60,300 bases of DNA from Rhodoplanes roseus (GTDB taxonomy: Bacteria; Pseudomonadota; Alphaproteobacteria; Rhizobiales; Xanthobacteraceae): contig NZ_NPEX01000004.1 of NCBI RefSeq assembly GCF_003258865.1, positions 1-60,300 of the forward strand, written 5' to 3'. The notes under the pieces were generated by a model, which was not told the origin of the DNA, made no database searches, and worked only from the letters and a program-made list of their open reading frames with translations. The number at the start of each line of letters is the position of its first letter. Position 1 is the first letter of the stretch. The position numbers and the translations under genes were made by a program. Shown in pieces: positions 19,469 to 27,053 of the stretch.

Positions 19469-20499
19469 GAATTCGGCAGGAGTTCGGGCCGGGTTTTCGA
19501 CAGCGTTTCGGGATTGACGCAGACGGCCGGATTCACTGGGCGTCCGTGGATCACGGCGAGCGCATGCTGGGCCGCGGTCCGCGCTGTCGCGTCGAGCGCC
19601 GCGTCGGTCGAGCCGCCCATATGCGCCGTCATCACGACGTCCGGGCGAGTGCAGAGCGGGTGGGTCGGCGGCAGCGGCTCGGACGCGAAGGTGTCGAGGC
19701 CGGCGCCGGAGAGCTGGCCGCTCTCCAGCGCCGCGACCAGGGCCGCTTCGTCGACCAGTCCGCCGCGGGCCGTGTTGATCAGCACGGCGCCACGCGGCAG
19801 CGCCGCGAGCTCGGCCGCGCCGATCAGGCCACGAGTCTGAGCCGTGAGCGGCACATGCAGCGACAGCACATGGCTGCGGAGCAGCAGCGCCGCGAGGCTG
19901 TCGACTCGCTCGACCGCGAGATCGGGATCGGCTGCGGCGACCGGATCGAAGGCGATCACCCGCATACCGAGCCCGAGCGCAGCGCGCGCCACCGCCTTGC
20001 CGATGCCGCCGAAGCCGACCAGCCCCAAGGTTTTGCCGGCCATCTGCAGGCCGTTGCCGCTGCGGTCCCAGGTGCCGGCCCGGATCGCGGCGTCCTGCAC
20101 CGTGATGCGGCGGGCTGTCGCGAGCATCAGGCCGACGGCGAGCTCGGCCACCGACTGGCCGTTGCCGGCCGGCGCGATCAGCACTGGGATGCCGCGGGCG
20201 GTCGCCGCGGCGAGGTCGACATTGTCGAAGCCGACGCCGTGGCGCGACACGACCTTCAGACCGGGCCCGGCGGCCGCGAAGGCCTCGGCGCCGAACGGCA
20301 GGGTGCGCGAGATGACTCCGTCGATGCCCTCCTGCGCGAGGTGCTTCAGCATCTCGGGCACGCCGCCGCCCTTGCTGGTGAAGAGGACGCGGCAGCCTTC
20401 GGCGCGAAGGACATCGAGCCCGGCCGGAGCGAGGGTCGGAACCGTGACGAGGATGGTGGTGGGCATGCGGGACGCGATCCGATCCGATGAAGCTGACAT
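19465..20499 (-). CDS. D-isomer-specific 2-hydroxyacid dehydrogenase
   Basis: A 344-residue protein, or 333 if it starts at the second Met (20466). The Rossmann motif is LGLVGFGGIGKAVARAALG. The catalytic residues are the Arg in INTARGGLVDEAAL and the His in MTAHMGGST. It uses NAD(P)H to interconvert a 2-oxoacid and its D-2-hydroxyacid in the cytosol. It is first in the operon, its stop overlaps the rraA-like start by 4 bases, and it is divergent from the LysR gene. Confidence 0.88.
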   Translation of the reverse strand: MSASSDRIASRMPTTILVTVPTLAPAGLDVLRAEGCRVLFTSKGGGVPEMLKHLAQEGIDGVISRTLPFGAEAFAAAGPGLKVVSRHGVGFDNVDLAAATARGIPVLIAPAGNGQSVAELAVGLMLATARRITVQDAAIRAGTWDRSGNGLQMAGKTLGLVGFGGIGKAVARAALGLGMRVIAFDPVAAADPDLAVERVDSLAALLLRSHVLSLHVPLTAQTRGLIGAAELAALPRGAVLINTARGGLVDEAALVAALESGQLSGAGLDTFASEPLPPTHPLCTRPDVVMTAHMGGSTDAALDATARTAAQHALAVIHGRPVNPAVCVNPETLSKTRPELLPNS

Positions 20500-20579
20500 G
20501 GTTTGCCCAAACCCAGTGGCAGGTCTAGTTTCTAATTTTCACCGTTCGTTAGCTTCCAGGAAACGATCGAGGCGGTGCG
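20500..20579. promoter_or_regulatory. divergent promoter region between the dehydrogenase operon and the lysR gene
   Basis: This 80-base gap includes the palindrome GTTTGCCCAAAC (20501-20512), directly before the dehydrogenase start, and an AT-rich run TCTAGTTTCTAATTTTCA. The divergent layout is the usual one for a LysR regulator and its target operon. Confidence 0.5.
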
Positions 20580-21527
20580 ATGGACATCCGCGACCTGTTC
20601 TATTTCGAGACCATCGCGCGGCTCGGCCATCTCGGCCAGGCGGCAGCCGAGCTCGGCCGCACCAAGCCGGCGTTGAGCAAGTGCATCCGCCGACTGGAGG
20701 ACCAGGTCCGGACGCCGCTGTTCGAGCGCACCGGCCGGCGGCTGCGACTGACCGAGGCGGGGCGCACGCTGCTCGACCACGCCTTGCGCATGCGCGTCTC
20801 GATGGCCGACGCGCTCCGTCACGTGTCCGAACAGGCGACCGGCCGCGGCGGTCACGTCCGGCTCGGGCTCGGGACCTCGATCGGCGAGACGCTGTTGCCC
20901 CCGATGGCACGCTGGTTCCGCGGCGAGGCGGCCGGGCTGTCGCTCGGGCTGCAGGTCGGGATGAACGACGCGTTGCGGCGCGACCTCGCCGACGACCGGC
21001 TCGACGGCATCATCACCACGGCGATGCCGGACGACGACGCTCGCTTCATGCGGGAGGACTGGGCCGAGGACGACGTCGTGGTCGTCGCCCGAGCCGGCCA
21101 TCCGCTGGATCGCAAGGGCCGCGTCGACATCGGCGCGATGGCGCGCTTCGACTGGGTGCTGACCGGGCGCACCGTCGCAAGCCGGCAATGGCTCGACGGC
21201 GCCTTCGTGGCGCAAGGCTACGCGCCGCCGCGGGTGCGAGTCGAGGTCGGGGCGGCGCAGCTGCTGCCGACTTTCCTAACCGAGACCGACATGTTGAGCT
21301 TCGCGCCACGCCGCAGCCTGCGGGCCGGGCGCCTGGGAAACGGGTTGGTGGAGCTGCACAATCCGCAAACCACCATGCACCGGACTTTGAGTTTCCTCTA
21401 TCGCAATGGCGGCTATGTCTCTCCGGCCCTACGGCGGCTGACATCGGTCTTGCGTGCCGCCATCGACGCGGATGCGGTGGGCATGGCACCACCGAGGTCG
21501 CGCTCCCGTCCGGCCAGCCCGGACTGA
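20580..21527 (+). CDS. LysR-family transcriptional regulator
   Basis: A 315-residue protein whose N-terminal winged HTH (MDIRDLFYFETIARLGHLGQ, then TKPALSKCIRRLEDQVRTPL) and two-lobed effector domain are typical. Its position suggests that it controls the divergent dehydrogenase/RraA/aconitase/TctC operon in response to a pathway intermediate. Only the end (about the last 15 residues, RSRSRPASPD) looks unusual, and it runs into the broken oxidoreductase region. Confidence 0.9.
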   Translation: MDIRDLFYFETIARLGHLGQAAAELGRTKPALSKCIRRLEDQVRTPLFERTGRRLRLTEAGRTLLDHALRMRVSMADALRHVSEQATGRGGHVRLGLGTSIGETLLPPMARWFRGEAAGLSLGLQVGMNDALRRDLADDRLDGIITTAMPDDDARFMREDWAEDDVVVVARAGHPLDRKGRVDIGAMARFDWVLTGRTVASRQWLDGAFVAQGYAPPRVRVEVGAAQLLPTFLTETDMLSFAPRRSLRAGRLGNGLVELHNPQTTMHRTLSFLYRNGGYVSPALRRLTSVLRAAIDADAVGMAPPRSRSRPASPD

Positions 21528-21529
21528 CG

Positions 21530-22784
21530 ACCGCGAACAGGCGCTCGTTGCGCAGGTGGCGCCCGTCGTGGAGCACTACAATCTCGGCGGCAAGACCAAG
21601 TGGCACGGCGCCGCGCTGCTGCGCTTCTCGGCACGAGTTCGAACCGGATCCCGCCTTCCAGTGCCTCGGCTGGCGCGTTCGGGCTCGCCGAGATCGAGCC
21701 CTACTACGACGAGGCGAAGCGCATGCTGCACGTCACCCGGTTCGCCAACGAGCCGGAGCTGCAGTCGGTGATCGACAGGATCGTCAATGACGATCCGGCC
21801 TGGCGTCCGGAGCCGCTGCCGCTCGGGCTCAAGCCCGAGATCGTCGACGATCCGCAGGAGGCCAAGCACTTCGACGGCTACGCCTCGGTTGCCGGCTACA
21901 AGGGCGGTTCCGAGCAGTGCTTCATTGCGCCGATCGAGACCGCACCGAACTTCCGCCTGATACTCGACAAGGAGGTGACGGGCTTCCTGCACGCGAGTGA
22001 CCGGCCCGATGTCGTCGAAGGGGTCGTTTGCGACGACGGCAGCTACTTCTTCGGCGACGCCGTCGTTCTCGCTTGCGGTGCGATGTCGTCGCCGCGCCTC
22101 CTGCAGGACTATTTCGACGTCACCGGGCTCGAGCGGACGCTGCCCTGTGCCGGAACGATCGGCCGCAACTTCCGCATGCACCTCGACAGCGCGCTCATCG
22201 TCTTCTCGCCGTTTCGTGATCACGACGTTCTGCGCAAGACGGCGATCTTCTTCAACGAGAATCACCCGCATTCGACCGTGCAGTGCCTCGGCTGGCTCGA
22301 CGGCCAGCTGCTCGCGACCCAGCTTCCGGCGGCGACGCCGCCGTTCGGCAGCGACATGATCGGAGCCCGGGCGCTCGGCTTCTTCGTCACCACCGAGGAC
22401 GGGTCGAGCCGCGACAACCGCGTGGTGTCCAATCGCGGCCACCGTCCGGTCCTCGACTACGAGTTCGACTGCATCGTCCCGTCGCGCGACGAGCACGCGG
22501 CCTGCATCCACGATTTCGAGCGCGCGCTGCGGCGCGCCGGCTTCGTCGGCACCAGCCGCTGGACCGAGCTCGCCGGCACCTCGCACGCGGTCGGGACGCT
22601 GGTGACCGGCACCGATCCGACGTCGAGCGTGGTCGATCCCGACGGCCGCGTGCACGGCATGACCGTGCTCTATGTCGGCGACGGCAGCATCCTGCCGCGC
22701 ACCAGCCGGGTCAATCCGTCGCTGACCATCTACGCCTGGAAGCTGCGGCTCGGCCGCCGGCTCGCAGCCGGCTCACTGGCCTGA
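21530..22784 (+). pseudogene. GMC-family oxidoreductase, 5'-truncated and frameshifted
   Basis: The N-terminal FAD-binding GxGxxG region is missing. The readable part begins as VVEHYNLGGKTKWHGAALLR in one frame (21564 on), shifts at about 21640, and continues in the frame of 21600-22784 with FGLAEIEPYYDEAKRMLHV. The C-terminus carries the GMC signature HAVGTLVTGTDPTSSVVDP, then LYVGDGSILPRTSRVNPSLT with its active-site region. Without the dinucleotide-binding half it cannot hold FAD, so I call it a relic. Confidence 0.75.
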
Positions 22785-22888
22785 GGTCGACCGCCGGGCA
22801 CCCTCCGGGTCGGGAGGATTACGCCCCGAGCCAAATGCGCCTCTGCACGCCCTCCGAAAAAATCCGATCGACGCTCGTGACCGATCGA
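22785..22888. other. short gap; nothing recognised
   Basis: About 100 bases lie between the GMC relic and the start of homology to the nucleotidyltransferase-fold paralogue. No gene or structure was seen. Confidence 0.3.
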
Positions 22889-23237
22889 CGCCGAGATCCC
22901 GGAGCGTATCGACGACCTCAACGGCCGGTCGACCTTCATGCACCGGATCGTGGAAGCGCATGTGATCGGAAGCTGGTGCCGCGGCGACGACGAGGTCAGC
23001 GTCGTCGACATCGCGGCTCGGCTCGCGCTGAAAGGCGATCTCGTCCAAAGAATCAAGGGCATCACGGATCCGGACGACACGGCCGCGCACCTCACGATTC
23101 GATGGTTGCTCTTCAGCGTCTCCGACGTTCTGTCCCTGCTGAAGGGCCGGACCGCGCACCTGCGGGTCTATGACTACCGACACCTGTCGTCTCTCGGCTC
23201 ATTCACGGAGCGGATCTATCCTCCAGCGCAAACCTGA
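22889..23237 (+). pseudogene. truncated copy of the HTH/nucleotidyltransferase-fold gene
   Basis: From AEIPERIDDLNGRSTFMHRI to the terminal ERIYPPAQT this matches the C-terminal half of the gene at 14114-14767. It includes the same degenerate signature HVIGSWCRGDDEVSVVDIA, with Val in place of the first Asp. Long DNA stretches are identical, so the duplication is fairly recent. The N-terminal HTH half is absent. An ATG at 22938 could still express about 99 residues. Confidence 0.75.
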
Positions 23238-23255
23238 ATTCTGTCGGCCCCCGGC

Positions 23256-23522
23256 TGCCGCCACGAGAAGCTCGGATTCTCCATCGATTTCGTGCTGTCT
23301 CAGGCCTTCATCCGCCGCGCACCCGAACTGGAGCGGATAGACCGGCTGATCGCGGCGAAGGAGCGGACGCGGCAGGCCGGGCTCAACGCATTCTATCGGG
23401 TGCGGGAGCATTACGAAATCATGAGTCGCCTCGATGAGGAGCGTGGGGTGGCGCCGCTCCAATTGTCCGCGCCCTCGGTGGGCGACGCGGGGGTGGGCGT
23501 CGGAGCGGATGCGGCCGCATGA
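23256..23522 (+). CDS. hypothetical protein fragment
   Basis: An open frame encodes RHEKLGFSIDFVLSQAFIRR, then APELERIDRLIAAKERTRQA, and ends VGVGADAAA. The helical, charged middle (ERIDRLIAAKERTRQ) vaguely recalls a group of alphaproteobacterial hypotheticals found near mobile elements. No usable start lies before 23292, so it is probably the 3' remainder of a larger gene cut by rearrangement. No function can be given. Confidence 0.35.
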   Translation, partial: CRHEKLGFSIDFVLSQAFIRRAPELERIDRLIAAKERTRQAGLNAFYRVREHYEIMSRLDEERGVAPLQLSAPSVGDAGVGVGADAAA

Positions 23523-23529
23523 CCCATTC

Positions 23530-23942
23530 GGAGAAGCGAACCGCTGTTCCTCGGGCTCGGCCAAGAGGATGCCATCCCGGACGGCACGACCTCGTAGCTG
23601 TTCGCGAGAAGCTCGCGCAGGCCGGGCTAGTGGAGATGCTGTTCGAGCGGTTCGACCGCCATCTGAACGCGAAGGGTACATCGCCCGCAGCAGCCAGATG
23701 GTGGATGCCACCATCGTGCCGGTTCCCCGGCAGTGCAACAGTCGAGACGAGAACGTCGCCGTGAAGGGCGGCGAGATGTCGCCGGACCGGGAGGAGAATC
23801 CAGCCAAGAACCGGCAGAAGGACAAGGACGCGCGCTGGACCAAGAAGCACGACAAGAGTTTCATCGGCTAAAAGCACCACGTGAACGCGGACGCCGCCCA
23901 CAAGCTGATCCGGGACTTCGAGGTGACCGACGCGGTTCGCCG
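23530..23942 (+). pseudogene. IS5-family transposase remnant
   Basis: Reading across frames gives LREKLAQAGLVEMLFERFDRHLNAKG-like sequence, then EGYIARSSQMVDATIVPVPRQ, CNSRDENVAVKGGE, KNRQKDKDARWTKKHDKSF, a stop at about 23869-23871, and HVNADAAHKLIRDFEVTDAV. This order is the N-terminal half of an IS5-group transposase including the first catalytic Asp (VDATIV). Two frameshifts and a stop make it inactive. It ends abruptly against an IS256 scrap. Confidence 0.8.
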
Positions 23943-24107
23943 CCGATAGGGGCGAAGCGTTCGGCTTGTCCACTCCGCCGTGCCGCCGTCCGGCCGCACC
24001 AGTCGCGCCCGCGGAACAGTGATCCCGGCGGTCCCGAACATTCCGGCCAGCTTGCGCCTCCGCGTGCCGTGCACGTGTCCGACAGCTTGGAACGTGTCGA
24101 CGATCAC
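23943..24107 (-). pseudogene. IS256-family (mutator-type) transposase scrap
   Basis: The minus strand encodes GTRRRKLAGMFGTAGITVPR, then ARLVRPDGGTAEWTSRTLRPYRRRT. This is the conserved N-terminal block of IS256 transposases (R-x-LxGxFGxxxIxVPRARL, then EW-SxxL-xYxRRT). Only about 50 codons remain. Confidence 0.65.
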
Positions 24108-24127
24108 GAGACGGCCCGACGTTTAAT

Positions 24128-24415
24128 TCAGGCCTGAACGCTTCGGGTTTTCGACGACTGATCGATCCAGCTGCCGGTCGGCCATGTGGGCGGTCGGGAC
24201 TGCCTGCGAACGAAGCGTTCCGGGTTTCTGGTGAAGGCGTCGTCGAGGGTGCTCTGGCGGGCGTGGATATCGTCGGCTTGACCGGAATCGACTTGGTCCG
24301 GCGTCATCAGGCCGATTCCGGCGTGGTGACGGTTCTGGTTGTACCGGTCGAAGACCCTGCGGCAGAACCTCTCGGCTTCCCGGATACGGCCGAACCGGAC
24401 CGGGCCGTGGCCGAT
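24128..24415 (-). pseudogene. IS3-family transposase (OrfB) C-terminal remnant
   Basis: An open minus-strand frame ending at 24128 encodes FGRIREAERFCRRVFDRYNQ, NRHHAGIGLMTPDQVDSGQA and an NPERFV-PPTWPT-SWID tail. This is the end of the integrase core of IS3-family OrfB, with the third catalytic Glu region (REAERF). No start or upstream core is present. Confidence 0.7.
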
Positions 24416-24641
24416 ATGGGCTCTTCAGTCGCTCATTTGTCCGTCTGGTCGTTTTTCCGGCCTGATCTCCGACATCGCACCCTAATCCTCCGCACGAGCA
24501 GTCGCAGGTGAGCTTCCGAAGAGATCCCGAGGGGATCTCCGGGGCAAGGCGGTCTGCGTCTGCACCATCGCCGGACTCCGTCCGCGGTCGCATCCGACGG
24601 ACCGCTTCCGGCAGGACAATGAAAAGAAGGGATGAAACCTG
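24416..24641. other. upstream region of the acetate-transporter/CoA-transferase cluster
   Basis: About 225 bases with no gene resemblance. They should contain the promoter for the transporter gene, but no confident promoter or operator was found by eye. Confidence 0.35.
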
Positions 24642-25244
24642 ATGACGAAAATCAACGAAACTCCGTCTCAGCAACTCGTCGCGGCCGCTCCCAAGTTGGG
24701 CAATCCGGCTGCCGTCGGGCTCGCCGCTTTCGGGATGACCACGCTGTTGCTGCAGCTGCATGCCCTGGGACTCGTCGGCATGGGTCCGGTGCTTTGGCTG
24801 GGTGTGTTCTACGGCGGTGCCGCCCAGGTCATGGTCGGCCTTCACGAGCACAAGAACGGCAACAACTTCGGCTACACGGTGTTCACCAGCTTCGGCTGCT
24901 TCTGGCTGTCCTTCTGCGGCATCGTCGTCGCCGGCAAATACGGCCTGTTTCCCGCCAGCAAGACCGATGTCGGCTGGTTCCTGGTCGGCTGGACGCTGTA
25001 CAGCGGAATCATGACGATAGCCTCGATGCGCACCAGCAAGGTGCTGTTCGGGGCCTTCGCCACCCTGATGGTCGGGCTGGTGGCGCTGGTCGCCGAGCAC
25101 TTCGGCGGCGGCGCGGCGATGACAACCCTGTCGGCCGTCTCCCTGCTCGGGACCGTCGCCTGCGTCTGGTACGTGATGGCGCACATCGTCTTCGCCGACA
25201 TGTTCGGGCGCGACGTGCTGCCCGTGGGCAAACCCCTCGTCTGA
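24642..25244 (+). CDS. GPR1/FUN34/YaaH-family acetate-type transporter
   Basis: A 200-residue protein with six hydrophobic segments. The family signature NPAAVGLAAFGMTT sits at the start of helix 1, and helices 2-6 contain VFYGGAAQVMVGLHEHKNGN and FTSFGCFWLSF, as in SatP/AceP. These carriers move acetate or succinate with protons across the inner membrane. It heads a cluster of acyl-CoA genes, so import or export of acetate, butyrate or acetoacetate is likely. Confidence 0.88.
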   Translation: MTKINETPSQQLVAAAPKLGNPAAVGLAAFGMTTLLLQLHALGLVGMGPVLWLGVFYGGAAQVMVGLHEHKNGNNFGYTVFTSFGCFWLSFCGIVVAGKYGLFPASKTDVGWFLVGWTLYSGIMTIASMRTSKVLFGAFATLMVGLVALVAEHFGGGAAMTTLSAVSLLGTVACVWYVMAHIVFADMFGRDVLPVGKPLV

Positions 25245-25321
25245 GACAGACGCCCCTCGGCCCGGTCTCGTGGCCGCGTTTCGGCGCATCGACGACTTCG
25301 TTTCGACAAGGATGACATCTC

Positions 25322-26056
25322 ATGGACAAAGTCAGGCAACTCGACGACATCATCGCCGGCATCAAGGACGGCGCAACCATCATGTTCGGGGGATTTCTGG
25401 GCGTCGGCTCCCCCCTCAAATCGATCGAGAAGATCGTCGCCAGCGGGGTGAAGGATCTGACCGTCGTCTCGGTCGTCAATTCCTATCCCGGCGGCGGCTT
25501 CGATCTGGCGCCGCTGTTCAAGAACCGGCAAGTCCGCAAGTTCGTCACGGCGCACACCGGCACCTGCCCGGAAGCGGTCGAGGCAATGAAGGCCGGCGAC
25601 CTCGACGTCGATTTCTTTCCGATGGGAACCTGGATCGAGAAGGTTCGCGCTGCCGGCGCCGGTCTGGGCGGGGTTTTGACGCCCATCGGTCTCGGGACCC
25701 TGGTGGAAGACGGCAAGCAGCGGCTCGAGATCGACGGCAAGTCCTATCTGGTGGAGATGCCGCTCCGCGCCGATTACGGCTTCATCGCCGGCTATCGCGC
25801 CGACACCATGGGCAACGTCGAATACCGCGGCGTCAGCCTCAACAGCAATCCGGTGATCGCGACTGCCGCGGATTTCACCGTGGCCGAGGTCAACGAGATC
25901 GTCGAGGTCGGCGGCATCGACCCGTCGCGGGTCGGCACCCCTTGCCTGTTCGTCGATGCCGTCGTGCAAGGCCATTCGTTCGCCGAGCATCAGGCGGTCT
26001 TCGAACGCCTCTGGGTGAGCACCGGGCGCCTCGCGGCGCCGGCGACGGCAGCGTAG
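25322..26056 (+). CDS. atoD: 3-oxoacid/acetate CoA-transferase subunit A
   Basis: 244 residues of the class I CoA-transferase alpha subunit. It has the N-terminal DGATIMFGGFLGVGSPLKSI (the GGF-GxG oxyanion region), MGTWIEKVRAAGAGLGGVLTPIG and YFRGS-like YRADTMGNVEYRG. It forms a heterotetramer with the next gene's product and moves CoA between acetyl-CoA/acetoacetyl-CoA/butyryl-CoA and free acids. AtoD is the best-known homologue; the exact acid is not determined by sequence. A paralogue lies at 51303. Confidence 0.85.
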   Translation: MDKVRQLDDIIAGIKDGATIMFGGFLGVGSPLKSIEKIVASGVKDLTVVSVVNSYPGGGFDLAPLFKNRQVRKFVTAHTGTCPEAVEAMKAGDLDVDFFPMGTWIEKVRAAGAGLGGVLTPIGLGTLVEDGKQRLEIDGKSYLVEMPLRADYGFIAGYRADTMGNVEYRGVSLNSNPVIATAADFTVAEVNEIVEVGGIDPSRVGTPCLFVDAVVQGHSFAEHQAVFERLWVSTGRLAAPATAA

Positions 26057-26074
26057 CAGAAAGGACTCTCGGTC

Positions 26075-26743
26075 ATGGAAACGAAGGACGCCATTGCTCG
26101 ACGAGCAGCCCTCGAACTGGCGAACGGCGAGGTCGTCAATCTCGGCTTCGGCATGCCGACCGCTGTCGCCAATCACATTCCCGAAGGCGTGAACGTCATT
26201 CTGCAGTCCGAGAACGGCTGCCTGATGTTCGGGCCGACGCCGGCGCTCGGCGAACAGGACGGCGACGTGGCCAATGCCGGCGGGCAGCCGATCACCCTGC
26301 TGCCGGGGGCGTCGATCTTCGATCTCGCCACCTCGTTCGGCATCATTCGCGGCGGCCACGTCGACACCACCATTCTCGGCGCTCTGGAAGTGGATCAGGA
26401 AGGCTGCATCGCCAACTGGGCCATGCCCGTCGCTCCGGGAAAGTACTCGCCCGGCATGGGCGGAGCCATGGATCTGGTCGGAGGCGCCCGCAAGGTGGTC
26501 GCCGTCCTGCAGCACGCCGACAAGAAGGGACGCTCCAAGGTCCTGAAGAAATGCACGCTGCCGATCACCGGCAAAGGGGTGCTGAAGACCATCATCACCG
26601 ACAAGGCGGTGTTCGAGGTGACGCCGACGGGTCTCGTCCTGAAGGAGATCGCCCCGGAGCTGACGGTGGACGAACTGAAGGCGATCACCGACGCCGACTT
26701 CGCCGTGTCGCAGGATCTCTGCGAGTACCGGTTGCACTCCTGA
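26075..26743 (+). CDS. atoA: 3-oxoacid/acetate CoA-transferase subunit B
   Basis: 222 residues of the beta subunit, 18 bases after subunit A. The catalytic glutamate is in LQSENGCLMFGP. Other family motifs are VNLGFGMPTAVANHIPEGV, NAGGQPITLLPGAS and MGGAMDLVGGARKV. The Glu forms the covalent CoA thioester during transfer. It pairs with the 25322 gene, and its position among thiolase, dehydrogenase and crotonase genes supports acetoacetate/butyrate metabolism. Confidence 0.87.
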   Translation: METKDAIARRAALELANGEVVNLGFGMPTAVANHIPEGVNVILQSENGCLMFGPTPALGEQDGDVANAGGQPITLLPGASIFDLATSFGIIRGGHVDTTILGALEVDQEGCIANWAMPVAPGKYSPGMGGAMDLVGGARKVVAVLQHADKKGRSKVLKKCTLPITGKGVLKTIITDKAVFEVTPTGLVLKEIAPELTVDELKAITDADFAVSQDLCEYRLHS

Positions 26744-27053
26744 GGCGCGTCCCGCCCGACGACGGCGGCGAGACCGTCCGCACACACACGGAGGAAGCGC
26801 CGCGGCGCCTGGCACACGGTGCCCGGTGCTCCTCCGGTCCTGCGCGAACGCCGTTTCGTCGCGTCTCGGTGCCGTGACTTCGAAGGTCGGTTCCGCCCCT
26901 CGTCAGCCGGTGCGGAACTGGTCTTTGCCGTATTGCGATCGACTCGAACGAATGCACAATGGCTCGTCGGAATGCGCCAACCTCCCTCTCTTTCCGTCGA
27001 CGAGGAACAAGGTGCGAGTGACCAGGTGAACTGGCCCGAGGAGGATGGATTCC
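26744..27053. other. intergenic region upstream of the LytTR gene
   Basis: About 310 bases without a recognisable gene. It ends with GAGGAGG at 27038-27044, which is the Shine-Dalgarno that fixes the start of the next gene at 27054. No clear operator repeat was seen. Confidence 0.4.

Noticed and set aside
26790-26830. TGGCACACGGTGCCCGGTGC as a sigma-54 promoter upstream of the LytTR gene
   Set aside because: The GG-N10-GC spacing is not satisfied.
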